Program-made: the position numbers and the translations under genes
Origin: Paenibacillus ihumii
GTDB lineage: Bacteria > Bacillota > Bacilli > Paenibacillales > Paenibacillaceae
Assembly (NCBI RefSeq): GCF_001403875.1
Contig: NZ_LN884299.1
Span: forward strand, 1,116,117-1,180,116
DNA length: 64,000 nt
Direction of reading: 5' to 3'
Notes under the pieces: model-generated
Seen by the model: the letters and a program-made list of their open reading frames with translations, nothing else
Databases searched by the model: none
Told to the model about the DNA's origin: nothing
In this document: in pieces, positions 8,317-18,200 of the stretch
Position numbering within the stretch: position 1 is the first letter of the stretch
How the letters are laid out: every line of letters starts with the position of its first letter

Positions 8317-9219
8317 ATGGCGACGTCAAAAGCATTTAACGCAACCAAGGCGGATAAAATCTTTGATATTTGCAACATGGTGATCATGGCCATGATCTTG
8401 ATCGTTACATTGTATCCCTTCCTGAACGTGCTCGCGATTTCGCTCAACGATTCGACGGATACGGTGCGGGGCGGCATCTATATCTGGCCTCGCGAATTTA
8501 CTTGGGAAAACTACAAGACGATCTTCAGTTATACCGGCCTGATTCAAGGCTTCAAAATATCGATTCTGCGTACGCTTACTGGAACCATTTTAGGGCTTAT
8601 CAGTTCTTCTATGCTGGCGTATACGCTGAGTCGCCAGGACTTCCAATCCAGAAAATTTATTTCTACATTTCTGGCGTTAACTATGTATGTTTCTGGCGGA
8701 TTGGTTCCGACATATATGCTTATGCGTCATTTGGAGCTAATCGGTACGTTCTGGATTTATGTTCTTCCGGGAATTGTGAGTGCATTTAACGTCTTCGTTA
8801 TCCGCTCATTTATTGATGGATTGCCGTATGCCCTGCAGGAGTCAGCGACATTGGATGGGGCAAACGACTTCACGATCTACTATAAGATAATCCTTCCGCT
8901 ATGTAAGCCTGTTTTGGCTACGATAGCCTTGTTCCTGGCAGTTGGACAATGGAATTCTTGGTTTGATACCTACTTGTATAATGGCAACAAGCCTCATCTT
9001 ACGACGCTGCAGTTTGAGTTGATGAAAATTCTGCAGAGCACGAACCAGGGGGCTAATATGATCAATGCCAATGATATGGCGAATCAAATGGCACAAGTAT
9101 CTCCAGAGTCAATCAAGATGGCGATTACGATCGTCGTAACGCTCCCTATATTGTTCGTATATCCGTTTCTGCAGCGCTATTTCGTATCGGGAATGACGCT
9201 CGGCGCTGTTAAGGCGTAA
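8317..9219 (+). CDS. ABC sugar importer permease, YtcP/LplC-like (CUT1)
   Basis: Second permease subunit (300 residues, about six membrane spans) of the oligosaccharide importer. The N-terminal span reads IMAMILIVTLYPFLNVLAIS, and the EAA loop is ESATLDGANDFTIYYKIILP. The FLNVLAISLNDS and ending GMTLGAVK patterns match the YtcP/LplC group that pairs with LplB-like permeases. A GGGGAGG site lies eight bases before the ATG. Only 13 bp separate it from the preceding permease, so the two are co-transcribed. A 177-bp gap with a possible CcpA site separates it from the binding-protein gene. Confidence 0.93.
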   Translation: MATSKAFNATKADKIFDICNMVIMAMILIVTLYPFLNVLAISLNDSTDTVRGGIYIWPREFTWENYKTIFSYTGLIQGFKISILRTLTGTILGLISSSMLAYTLSRQDFQSRKFISTFLALTMYVSGGLVPTYMLMRHLELIGTFWIYVLPGIVSAFNVFVIRSFIDGLPYALQESATLDGANDFTIYYKIILPLCKPVLATIALFLAVGQWNSWFDTYLYNGNKPHLTTLQFELMKILQSTNQGANMINANDMANQMAQVSPESIKMAITIVVTLPILFVYPFLQRYFVSGMTLGAVKA

Positions 9220-9311
9220 ATCGGTTACGGATTGAATAGTACAGTTTAGTATGAGTTTAAAATGGCGGAGCTGTACTAAGAATAAATAATATTTTTTCTA
9301 AATCCAGGATT

Positions 9312-9325
9312 GTAAGCACTTACTT
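9312..9325. promoter_or_regulatory. Candidate CcpA site (cre) before the binding-protein gene
   Basis: TGTAAGCACTTACT fits the cre consensus TGWAARCGYTWNCW at all fixed positions except one (A for the central G). It lies 72-85 bp before the lipoprotein start codon. This would place carbon catabolite repression on the binding protein separately from the permeases. A single site judged by eye is weak evidence. Confidence 0.5.
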
Positions 9326-9396
9326 TAATCGCGGTATACGCAGGGACAGCCTGTTATACAAATATAGCTGTGATTATGTATGAGGGGGAATGTAGA

Positions 9397-11127
9397 ATGA
9401 AGAAGTGGAAAAGTCCCAAGACGATCGTTGCTCTTCTGCTGGCAAGCATGTTGCTGCTTAGCGGCTGCGGAAGCTCAGGCGGTGACACGAAAAATGCAGA
9501 GAATACTAATACGGGCAATACGAATCAAGGCGCTGAGGCGGAAGCAGATACGAGCCCGATCACCTTTACGTTTTTCGGGGCGGACGCAAGTCCGAACTGG
9601 AATAACATGCAGGATGATATCGGCAAAGTCATCACGGAGAAAACAGGTGTAACGATCGAAGCTGAGTTTGACGTCGGCAGTGGTGGCGGAGAGAATAAAA
9701 TTGCGTTGATGGCTGCCAGCGGCGACGTACCTGATCTTATATTTGCCAAAGGAAGCTTATCCACTCTTGTAGACGCAGGACTTATTATTGACATGGCTCC
9801 GCTAATTGAAGAACATGCTCCAAATATCAAGAAAATTTTCAGCGAGAATATGAACCGCCTAAAATACAGCAACGAAGATCCAGCGATTTATTCTTTGACG
9901 ACAAATATGGGTGTTGATCAGGAATCTTTTGATGCTATTGGAGGCTTTGAAATCCAGCAGCGCGTATTGAAAGAGCTAGGTTATCCGAAGGTTCGTACCG
10001 TCAAAGATTTCGAAAACGTATTGAAGCAATATGTAGAGAAGCATCCGACTACCGACGGACAGCCGACGATTCCACTTACACTTAACGCTGATGATTGGAG
10101 AATTATGATTTCCGTAACAAATCCGGCATTTCTGACGACAGGGGCACCGGATGACGGTGAATACTATGTGAATCCGGAAACTTATGAGGCTATTCTGCAC
10201 TATAAACGTCCGGAAGAAAAGGAGTATTTCCGTTGGCTGAACCATATGTACAACGAGGGATTGCTTGATAAAGATTCTTTCGTACAAAAAGATGACCAGT
10301 ATAAAGCTAAAATCGCCAGCGGCCGCGTTCTTGGTCTCATTGATCAGGAATGGGGATATCAGGATGCTGAAAATGCGTTAAAAACAGCTGGTAAAGATGA
10401 ATACACTTATGCACATTTTCCTGTAACATTGACTGAGGATTATGTTGACCACTCCTTCCAACCGGCAGGCGTTGACGGCTATGGCCTCAGCATAACAACC
10501 GCTTGTAAAGATCCGGTTCGCGCTATAAAGTTTCTCGATTGGCTAGCCTCCGAGGAAGGTCAAATTCTTAGAAATTGGGGTATTGAGGGCAAACATTATA
10601 ATGTTGAGAACGGTGTTCGGGTAATTCCGCAAGAAATTCAAGATAGAAAAGTTAATGATGCAACTAACTTTACGAAGGAATCCGGGATAGGCTTGTACTT
10701 GGCTATGAGTGCCCGCTATGGCGATGGAGTTAAAGATTCTACTGGAAACTACTATACGACGAATTTCCCTGAGCAAATTGTTGCCGGCTATACTGAAGCA
10801 GAGAAAGAAACTTTAAAAGCTTACGGCGCAACGACCTGGAAAGATCTGTTCCCGCAAGAGAGCGAGTTTAAAGCGAAGGAATGGGGCGCATTGTACAACA
10901 TGCCCGTTCCAACGGACGGCGATTATCAAATCATCTTCCAGAAGACAAAAGATATCGTGTGGAAACGCATTCCGGAGGCTGTACTATCCAAGCCGGATCA
11001 ATTCGACAAAATCTATGATGATTTCCTCGCTGAACTTGACAGAGCAGGCGCAGAAAAAATGGAAGCCGAGTATACGGAGCTTGTTAAAGCAAGAGTGGCT
11101 CTGTTTACAGGCAAGGACATTAAATAA
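9397..11127 (+). CDS. Extracellular oligosaccharide-binding lipoprotein, LplA-like
   Basis: Solute-binding lipoprotein of the ABC importer, 576 residues from the ATG at 9397. GAGGGGG lies just upstream, whereas the in-frame GTG at 9370 has no ribosome site. The signal peptide ends in the lipobox LLSGC, followed by a Gly/Ser/Asn-rich linker. The body is the large LplA/YtcQ-type binding protein (SBP family 1 fold: ITFTFFGADASPNWNN, IALMAASGDVPDLIFA, ATTWKDLFP near the end). It is anchored on the outer face of the membrane and hands oligosaccharides to the two permeases upstream. A hairpin terminator follows and separates it from the GH95 gene. Confidence 0.93.
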   Translation: MKKWKSPKTIVALLLASMLLLSGCGSSGGDTKNAENTNTGNTNQGAEAEADTSPITFTFFGADASPNWNNMQDDIGKVITEKTGVTIEAEFDVGSGGGENKIALMAASGDVPDLIFAKGSLSTLVDAGLIIDMAPLIEEHAPNIKKIFSENMNRLKYSNEDPAIYSLTTNMGVDQESFDAIGGFEIQQRVLKELGYPKVRTVKDFENVLKQYVEKHPTTDGQPTIPLTLNADDWRIMISVTNPAFLTTGAPDDGEYYVNPETYEAILHYKRPEEKEYFRWLNHMYNEGLLDKDSFVQKDDQYKAKIASGRVLGLIDQEWGYQDAENALKTAGKDEYTYAHFPVTLTEDYVDHSFQPAGVDGYGLSITTACKDPVRAIKFLDWLASEEGQILRNWGIEGKHYNVENGVRVIPQEIQDRKVNDATNFTKESGIGLYLAMSARYGDGVKDSTGNYYTTNFPEQIVAGYTEAEKETLKAYGATTWKDLFPQESEFKAKEWGALYNMPVPTDGDYQIIFQKTKDIVWKRIPEAVLSKPDQFDKIYDDFLAELDRAGAEKMEAEYTELVKARVALFTGKDIK

Positions 11128-11174
11128 TTCAGCGCTTAGTTGAGCTGATTTGATGAAACTGGATAGCTTTAATC

Positions 11175-11210
11175 AGGAAAAGGCCCGTAATTACTCGGGC
11201 CTTTTCTCTA
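11175..11210 (+). terminator. Intrinsic terminator between binding protein and GH95 genes
   Basis: AAAAGGCCCG pairs with CGGGCCTTTT over an 8-base loop and is followed by CTCT. It lies in the 107-bp gap before the fucosidase gene, so GH95 expression may depend on read-through or on a promoter that was not identified. Confidence 0.85.
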
Positions 11211-11234
11211 AGTTTGTACATACGGAGGGAGCAA

Positions 11235-13613
11235 ATGGGTAGAGAGCAACATAGAGGATGTGAGGACGTCAAGCTATGGTATAGCCACCCTGCAGCCCGC
11301 TGGGAAGAGGCGCTTCCTATCGGAAATGGCAGGCTGGGCGGTATGGTATTTGGGGGACACCGCAGCGAGCTGATTGCGCTTAACGAAGATACACTATGGT
11401 CCGGTTTTCCCCGTGACACACAAAATTATGATGCGCTGCGGCATTTAAAGCGGGCGCGCGAGCTGATTTTTGCGGGCGAGTACAGGGAAGCGGAACGGCT
11501 GATCGAGGCCAAGATGCTGGGCAAGCGTACGGAATCGTACCAGCCGCTGGGCAATTTGAAATTGGAGCATTTGGGGACAGGCGAGATTACGGATTATTAC
11601 CGGGAGCTGGATTTGGACACAGGCATTGCGGCCGTGACCTATCGTGCTGACGGGACCAGGTTTACGAGGCGGGCATTCGTCAGCGCGGTCGATCAGGTGC
11701 TGGTCGTTCGCCTAGAGGCCGAGGGGCAGGGGGGCATCCGTCTGTCTGTCGCTCTGGACTCTCCGCTTCAGCACAGCGTAGGGACATGCGAGCAAGGGAG
11801 CGGTCTTGTCCTGCGAGGCCGGGCTCCGAGCCATATCGCCGACAATTATCGGGGCGATCACCCGCAGTCCATCCTTTATGAAGATGGGTTGGGATTGTCG
11901 TATGAAGCGCATGTGCGCGTGCTGCACGAGGGGGGAAACGCAGGCGTGGAGGGCGGCCATCTTGAGATAGCCGGCGCTAGCTCGGTGACGCTGCTGCTGG
12001 CGGCAGCAACCGATTTTGCCGGTTACCGGGTCATGCCGGGGACGGATACAGGGATTAGCGCAGCCGAGAAATGCAGACAGCCGCTCGAAGCCGCAGCTCA
12101 ACACGGCTATGACCGGCTGCTCGGCCGCCATATGGAGGATCACCGGGCATTGTTCCGCCGGGTGGAGCTGGAGCTGGATCCGCAGTTTTCCGCGGAAGGC
12201 AGCTCCCTGCCGACAGACGAACGACTCAAGGCCTATCAGGGGGGCACGCCGGATCCGATGCTGGAGGCGCTCTATTTTCAATATGGCCGCTATCTGTTGA
12301 TGGCTAGCTCGCGGCCCGGCACGCAGCCGGCGCATCTGCAGGGAATATGGAATCCGCATATGCAGCCGCCCTGGAATAGCAATTACACGACGAACATCAA
12401 TACCGAGATGAATTACTGGCCGGCGGAAATCTGCCATTTAAGCGAGCTGCATGAGCCGCTGTTCCGCATGATTCAGGATTTGAGCGAGACGGGGGCGCGA
12501 ACGGCGCGGATCCATTACGGCTGCCGGGGCTGGACGGCGCACCATAACGTAGACCTGTGGAGATCCGCTGGGCCGTCGGACGGGGAGCCGAGCTGGGCGT
12601 TCTGGCCGATGGGCGGAGTATGGCTAAGCCGGCATTTGTGGGAGCATTATGCCTTTAATCAGGATCGGCAGTTTCTGGCGGAGACGGCTTATCCGTTAAT
12701 GAAAGGCGCTGCGGAGTTCTGTCTGGATTGGCTTGTGCCTGGACCGGGCGGCGAGCTGGTTACCGCACCGTCAACCTCGCCGGAGAATAAGTTTGTGACG
12801 GAGGAAGGGGAGCCCTGCAGCGTCTCAGCGGCCTCCACGATGGATCTGTACCTTATCCGGGAATTATTCGGTCATTGCCTGCAGGCGGCTGAGCTTTTGG
12901 ACATCGACGGGGAGTTTGCCCATCAGCTCGCGGAGGCCTTGGATCGCATGGCCAAGCCGGCAATAGGGCCGGACGGCCGACTGCAGGAGTGGAGCAGGGA
13001 TTACCCGGAAGCCGAGCCCGGTCATCGCCATGTGTCGCATCTATACGGGCTGTATCCCGGCAATGCCATCACGCCTTCCCGCACGCCGGACTTTGCTGAG
13101 GCAGCCAGAAAGACGCTGGAGAGCCGGATCGCTCAAGGGGGGGGGCATACCGGCTGGAGCTGCGCCTGGCTGATCAACCTGTATGCGCGGCTGAAAGACG
13201 GGAATACGGCTCATCGTTTCGTGAATACTCTGCTGTCCCGCTCGACGTATCCCAATTTATTCGACGATCACCCGCCGTTTCAGATCGACGGCAATTTTGG
13301 CGGCACAGCGGGCATCGCCGAGATGCTGCTGCAGAGCCATGAAGAGACGATTGAGCTGCTTCCGGCACTGCCGGAGGCATGGAAGAACGGCCGGTTCAGC
13401 GGGCTTAAAGCCAGGGGCGGCTTCACGGTTAGCGCGGCTTGGGAGAATGGCCGTCTTCGTTCAGCTGAATTGACCCCCACCTTGACAGGATGGTGCTCCG
13501 TTCAGTATGCGGAGCCGCTAAGTGTTCAGTCGTCTGACGGAACCATCGTCAGTACAGGGGAACAGTTCTGGACGGAATCGGGCGAGACGTACTTTATTCA
13601 ACTGCGGAACTAA
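11235..13613 (+). CDS. GH95 alpha-L-fucosidase
   Basis: Inverting alpha-1,2-L-fucosidase of 792 residues, predicted cytoplasmic (no signal peptide). The N-terminus [27 protein letters not shown] is the classic GH95 entry. Catalytic features known from Bifidobacterium AfcA can be placed: the Asn pair in [12 protein letters not shown] (Asn387 and Asn389), the acid in TSPENKF (Glu517), and Asp685 in QIDGNFGG. The start is the ATG at 11235, with GGAGGGAG five bases upstream; the frame opens further back at a TTG at 11214 without such a site. In a xyloglucan setting it would remove terminal fucose from galactosyl side chains before the galactosidase acts. Some GH95 members act on alpha-L-galactose, so the exact sugar is inferred. 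Confidence 0.94.
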   Translation: MGREQHRGCEDVKLWYSHPAARWEEALPIGNGRLGGMVFGGHRSELIALNEDTLWSGFPRDTQNYDALRHLKRARELIFAGEYREAERLIEAKMLGKRTESYQPLGNLKLEHLGTGEITDYYRELDLDTGIAAVTYRADGTRFTRRAFVSAVDQVLVVRLEAEGQGGIRLSVALDSPLQHSVGTCEQGSGLVLRGRAPSHIADNYRGDHPQSILYEDGLGLSYEAHVRVLHEGGNAGVEGGHLEIAGASSVTLLLAAATDFAGYRVMPGTDTGISAAEKCRQPLEAAAQHGYDRLLGRHMEDHRALFRRVELELDPQFSAEGSSLPTDERLKAYQGGTPDPMLEALYFQYGRYLLMASSRPGTQPAHLQGIWNPHMQPPWNSNYTTNINTEMNYWPAEICHLSELHEPLFRMIQDLSETGARTARIHYGCRGWTAHHNVDLWRSAGPSDGEPSWAFWPMGGVWLSRHLWEHYAFNQDRQFLAETAYPLMKGAAEFCLDWLVPGPGGELVTAPSTSPENKFVTEEGEPCSVSAASTMDLYLIRELFGHCLQAAELLDIDGEFAHQLAEALDRMAKPAIGPDGRLQEWSRDYPEAEPGHRHVSHLYGLYPGNAITPSRTPDFAEAARKTLESRIAQGGGHTGWSCAWLINLYARLKDGNTAHRFVNTLLSRSTYPNLFDDHPPFQIDGNFGGTAGIAEMLLQSHEETIELLPALPEAWKNGRFSGLKARGGFTVSAAWENGRLRSAELTPTLTGWCSVQYAEPLSVQSSDGTIVSTGEQFWTESGETYFIQLRN

Positions 13614-13694
13614 GGCGCTAAAATTGTTGCGGCCATTTTGCCGGTTACAACCCTTTAGCTCCCAGCGCGCGGGGTTTGCCGCAAGAACAACCTG

Positions 13695-13723
13695 TTGACA
13701 AAGGTTGAAAGAGATATTAAGAT
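13695..13723 (+). promoter_or_regulatory. SigA-type promoter with near-consensus boxes
   Basis: A perfect -35 TTGACA (13695-13700) is followed after 17 bp by TAAGAT (13718-13723; four of six match TATAAT). Transcription would start near 13730, about 135 bases before the VanX-like gene. A terminator-type hairpin lies between start site and gene. Confidence 0.65.
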
Positions 13724-13770
13724 GATGCAATCATGCATGGAATAAGGAGAATCACCGATTAGAATCAAGC

Positions 13771-13840
13771 ACCGCCAAAATCCTTAAATGTAAGAGGAGC
13801 ATATTCTCTGTGCATTTACGGATTTGGTGGTTTTTTGTTT
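13771..13840 (+). terminator. Terminator-type hairpin in the leader of the VanX-like gene
   Basis: The arm at 13771-13790 (starting ACCGCCAAAATCC) pairs with 13812-13831 (ending GGATTTGGTGGT) with a few mismatches, and TTTTTTGTTT follows. The loop contains a small inner stem (AGAG/CTCT). It can end GH95 transcripts. Because it lies downstream of the 13695 promoter it may also work as an attenuator, or as the end of a small RNA of about 110 nt. Confidence 0.75.
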
Positions 13841-13864
13841 CCTAGAACTGAAAGGGGAGACCTT

Positions 13865-14830
13865 ATGAGCAGAAAATGGTTAACGTTAGGCTTGGCCCTG
13901 GCAGGATTATTGGCAGGATTACTAGCAGGATGCTCCTCCGCTTCCTTGCCGGCACATGAAGAGAATTTATCCAGTCAAACTATGTCTGAGGAAGCGCAAG
14001 CGGGCGGGCACGCTGAGAGACAAGACCGTTCTGGAGGGGCTGAACAAGCACAAGCAGGGCAGAGCTCTGAACAAGAAGAGCTTGAAGCTGAACCAGGCTT
14101 GGAGAGCGATCAAGCGGAGATGGGGCAGAATTCCGCGCAGGAAGGGGAAGAAGTTCAGCTGGAAGCTGAGGCGGATCAAGCAGGGGATCAGCCGATTGTC
14201 GGGATTGCGAAGAAGCGAGAGCTGCCTGAAGGGTTTGTTTATGCAGACGAGGTGCTCGAGCATGCCTTCTATGACATTCGCTATTATAGTGAATACAACT
14301 TTGTTGGAGAACAAATCGACGGCTATCATGCGCCGTTTGCTATTTTAAGCGTGCAAGCGGCAAAGGCTCTAAAAAAGGCAGAACAAGCGCTGGAGCCGCT
14401 GGGCTATTCCTTGCTCATTTATGATGCCTATCGTCCGCAAAAAGCGGTGGAGCATTTCAAGAAATGGGCGGCAGATGAGCAGGATGTCAAGATGAAGGAG
14501 GAGTTCTATCCTGACATTGACAAGAAAAATGTGTTCAAGCTGGGCTACCTGTCGCAGCGGTCAGGGCATTCACGCGGAAGTACTGTAGATTTAACCTTGG
14601 CCGATCAAGAAACAGGAGAGCCGCTTGACATGGGCGGTATACATGATTTCCTGGGCGAGATTTCAGCACATGATGCAGCAGGCTTGACAGAAGCGCAGAC
14701 TAAGAACAGACTGCTGCTCAAAGAAACGATGATGGCTGCCGGTTTCAAACCGTACAACAAGGAATGGTGGCATTATACATTGGAAAATGAGCCGTATCCA
14801 AAGAAGTATTTTGATTTTGATGTGGAATAG
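13865..14830 (+). CDS. VanX-like D-Ala-D-Ala dipeptidase, secreted lipoprotein (M15D)
   Basis: Zinc dipeptidase of the VanX/DdpX family, 321 residues from the ATG at 13865 (AAAGGGGAG upstream). The signal peptide with lipobox LLAGC (mature Cys about residue 23) is followed by an acidic Gln/Glu-rich linker of about 90 residues and then the catalytic domain (about 110-321). Zinc ligands His235 and Asp242 lie in SGHSRGSTVD and His303 in EWWHY; the catalytic base is Glu300. DAYRPQ carries the transition-state Arg. The ligand spacing equals that of VanX (H116, D123, E181, H184). Classic VanX is cytoplasmic and about 200 residues, so an exported, tethered form probably recycles cell-wall dipeptide rather than giving vancomycin resistance; no vanH or vanA genes are present. 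Confidence 0.88.
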   Translation: MSRKWLTLGLALAGLLAGLLAGCSSASLPAHEENLSSQTMSEEAQAGGHAERQDRSGGAEQAQAGQSSEQEELEAEPGLESDQAEMGQNSAQEGEEVQLEAEADQAGDQPIVGIAKKRELPEGFVYADEVLEHAFYDIRYYSEYNFVGEQIDGYHAPFAILSVQAAKALKKAEQALEPLGYSLLIYDAYRPQKAVEHFKKWAADEQDVKMKEEFYPDIDKKNVFKLGYLSQRSGHSRGSTVDLTLADQETGEPLDMGGIHDFLGEISAHDAAGLTEAQTKNRLLLKETMMAAGFKPYNKEWWHYTLENEPYPKKYFDFDVE

Positions 14831-14871
14831 CGATTGGCAGCTGTTTTTTTGCGTGGATCGTTTAATTTAGA

Positions 14872-14906
14872 GCAGGCGGGGGCTATATCAGCTGCCGCTT
14901 TTTTTG
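14872..14906 (+). terminator. Terminator after the VanX-like gene
   Basis: GCGGGGGCT pairs with AGCTGCCGC (one mismatch and one G-T pair) over a short loop, followed by TTTTTTT. Confidence 0.7.
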
Positions 14907-15228
14907 TGCTGCAAAAAGTTTTAACGGCAAAGGGATTGAACCTTGTTATTGCCATGCAGCTTAAATAACCTGCATATAAGTCTTTAAAAACTTCATTCAT
15001 CATCGGATAAGGCGATGTTACTCTTAGAACGAGCAAACAACAGCTATAGACGCTGAGAGCTTTAGAAACGGGGAATTGGAAGCTATGTAAAAATATAAGG
15101 AAGGAGGCCAGTTCAAGCTTAAGCCTGTAAACGAAAAGTTGTCTCTTCAATTCCTGCAAAGGACTGGATTTTTTTGAGAGGATAGGTTGTTGGGGATTGG
15201 ATTAGTTATAGTTCTATGGAGGTGCAAT
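14907..15228. other. Leader region before the large surface-protein gene
   Basis: About 320 bp without a gene. It holds AT-rich DNA and short imperfect stems, a GGAAGGAGG motif at about 15099 without an open frame behind it, and the GGAGGTG ribosome site of the next gene at 15218-15224. No riboswitch class was recognised and no convincing promoter boxes were found. Confidence 0.4.
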
Positions 15229-18200
15229 ATGAAAAGAATGCTTATTTACAAGCCGATGTGGAAGCGTTTACTATCGGCTTCTCTTGCCGTACTAATGCTT
15301 GCTTCTTGCGCTATACTAACACCAGCATCTGTTTCGGCTTCGCCTGGCAGCGATTATCAGGTTGAAATTATAGAAAGTAAGAGCAATGGCTTTACTCATC
15401 CTGGCGTCGGTGTAACTAAATCTATCCTGGAAAACATGAGAACGCAGGTACTAGCGAAGAAGGAGCCGTGGTATTCCTATTACCAAGCTATGACCGTATC
15501 CTCCGCGGCTTCAAAGACGGTGGCTTCAAGCCATGCCAGCTCTAGCGATCCTGCGAAGCCGGCATCCTACGCGTTCAATAGCCAGGGCATCAATGCAAGA
15601 TTTATTCAGGATGGATTGAAAGCGTATACACAAACGCTGATGTATGTTGTTACGGGTGAAGAAGTTTATCGTAAAAATGCAATGGACATCATTCGGATTT
15701 GGTCTCAGATGGATCCGGATCAGTATGCGTATTTTAATGATGCTCATATCCATACCGGTATTCCGCTCAATCGAATGGTTACTGCAGCAGAAATTTTAAG
15801 ATCCACCAGTTACCAAGACGGATCGCTGGCCTGGACGGAAGAGGATACCGCCAATTTTACCAATCATCTAATTAACCCTGTGATTGAAACCTTTCAGCAC
15901 GATAACAACCATTTTATGAACCAGCATCTTTACCCGCTTCTCGGTGCAATGGCAGGCTATATCTTTACTGATAACAGAGAAAGATACGATGAAGCTGTGG
16001 AGTGGGCGACTGTCAATAAAACAGCGCTTAATCAAGGCTTCAACGGCTCGATTCAGCGTTTATTCCGCCTGGTTGAAACCAATGAAGCGACTGGAGAGGC
16101 ATTGGATTCGCCGAGAGTCCAGCACGTGGAAATGGGACGGGACCAGGCTCATGGCGCAGGTGATTTAACCAATGCAGCGATTTTGGCACGAATGTTCTAT
16201 GCTCAGGGAACGAAAGTAGATCCGATAGAAGGTACAGTATCCGAGGAAGATCATGCCGTAGGCTACTATGAATTTTTGGATGATCGCGTGCTGAAGGCAG
16301 CCGATTATTTTTGGCAGTTTATGCTTGGGTATGACACGCCGTGGACACCTGTGGCGCATTCGATTTTTCCCGATGGAGAGGTTAAAGGCATCTATTATAA
16401 AATTTCCGATTTATACAAGGGCAGAACAAATACGGCTCTGTTCTGGGATATGTATTACTACTACAAGTATGTCAGAGATATGAATGTGGCGGAAGAGGCG
16501 CCGTATTTTTATGAAGCATTTGTGAAGCGAAGCCCGTCCAATTACTACTATCAGGGTAACTTTACACAGGCTTGGGAAAGCGTGGACGGCGGAGGGGACT
16601 TCTGGCTTTACATTCCGCAGGAAGCCGAAGCGGAAGGAACCCAATATCTTCCTAAGGAGCAGCACACAGCATTTGTAGAGCTTGAAGAAAGGTATACCGC
16701 TTTTGATCAGACCACACGGGCTGCGGTGGATGAAGGGATTTCGTATGTGGAATTCAATCCTGCATCCGAGGGAAGTAAAATTGCGGTTCATAATCTTGCT
16801 TTTGGAAATCGCAGCACTTCAAGCCTTGTCGGGGTGAAGTTTCGCAGCAACGGCCCGGCTGTGCTAGAGCTGAGCACCGGCTTCGATGCTGAGCCGTATC
16901 ATACGTTAACCTTGCCAGATACACGAAATGAGTGGAGATATATAACTTTTGATATGGGGATCAACCATGTTTCATATGGCCAACTGCATGGAGATTTCAG
17001 CTTGGTTTATATGAATGTAAAGGGCGAAGGCACGACCGTGGGAATAGATCACTTCAATGTCAAGGCAGGGGAACAGCTGACTCCGCCCATCTTTAATACT
17101 GGGAAGTCGGATTTAACCATTGATGTATTTGTCAGTGCGCCATTGCAGCTGGATTTCTCTGCGACGGATTCCGGTTCGTCGGATGTTTTGACGTATAACA
17201 TAGCTGAACTTCCGAACGGAGCTTCATTAAATGCAGATACTGGAGAATTTTTGTGGCAGCCGCTGCAATCAGGGAGCTATTCTTTTGTAGTAGAAGCATC
17301 AGACGGCGCTACCCTGGAGACCAAGAAGGTAACGATAGCGGTAGCTGTCGATCGGGCTGCTGCAGTCGAGGCGATCCGTTCTCTGTATGATCCGAATACG
17401 CTTTATGAGACAGCATCGCTTAACTATTATAATCAGGTATTATCCGAGACGGAAAAGCTGCTGGTGAATGCGACTAATGAACAATTTGTAGAGCAGCTGA
17501 AGTCCTTGAAGGCAGCGGCCGAAAATCTTCGACGGCTTACTCCGCTGCTGAAGGATGGCAGCATGGATTACAGCCATATTGTCACCTCGACCTTTGGAGA
17601 CTCCATCTCCCTCCTTGTAGATGGCAATGATAATTCGTTTCCTGTATACTCGCTGGCGCCAGATCTTTATCATATTATAGATTTTGGCCCTGATTATAAG
17701 GTTACAGCAGAGGCTTTTGGATTTGAAGGCAGGATGAATTTTGACGATCGAATGGCTGGGACGACGGTTTATGCCTCTAATGATGGAGTCAACTGGACGA
17801 GAATTACACCAGGGCAAACGGAATTTACAAATGAAATGTCGATAATTGAAGTAGCAGAGGAATATCGAAATTCGCAGTTTCGTTTGTTGAAAATCCAGAT
17901 GATTGATCCGCAGCCAGATGTTTTGCACGGGAAGATTTCCAATATGCTGGAATTAAGCGAGTTTAGAATTTTTGGGCAGCGCCATGAGGCTAGCAACAGG
18001 TTAAAGTCTATTTCCATTGGCTCAGACCAAAGTACGAAAGGCAGAATTGTAAAAGGCGATAGCGTCAAGCTAACGTTTGAAGCGAAAGAAGAAGTCAGTG
18101 ATGTTCGAGTTGTGATTCAGGGGCAGGAAGCGGATATTCAGACATCGGATCATATCAGCTTTACCGCCTTTGCAGCCATGGGTGATGAGGCGGAAACCGG

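Noticed and set aside
13728..13750. Leader peptide MMQSCME in the VanX-like leader
   Set aside because: No ribosome site precedes it, and the predicted transcript starts almost at its ATG.
13865..14830. Vancomycin resistance determinant
   Set aside because: Only the VanX-type domain is present, it is exported, and vanH/vanA/vanRS are absent.
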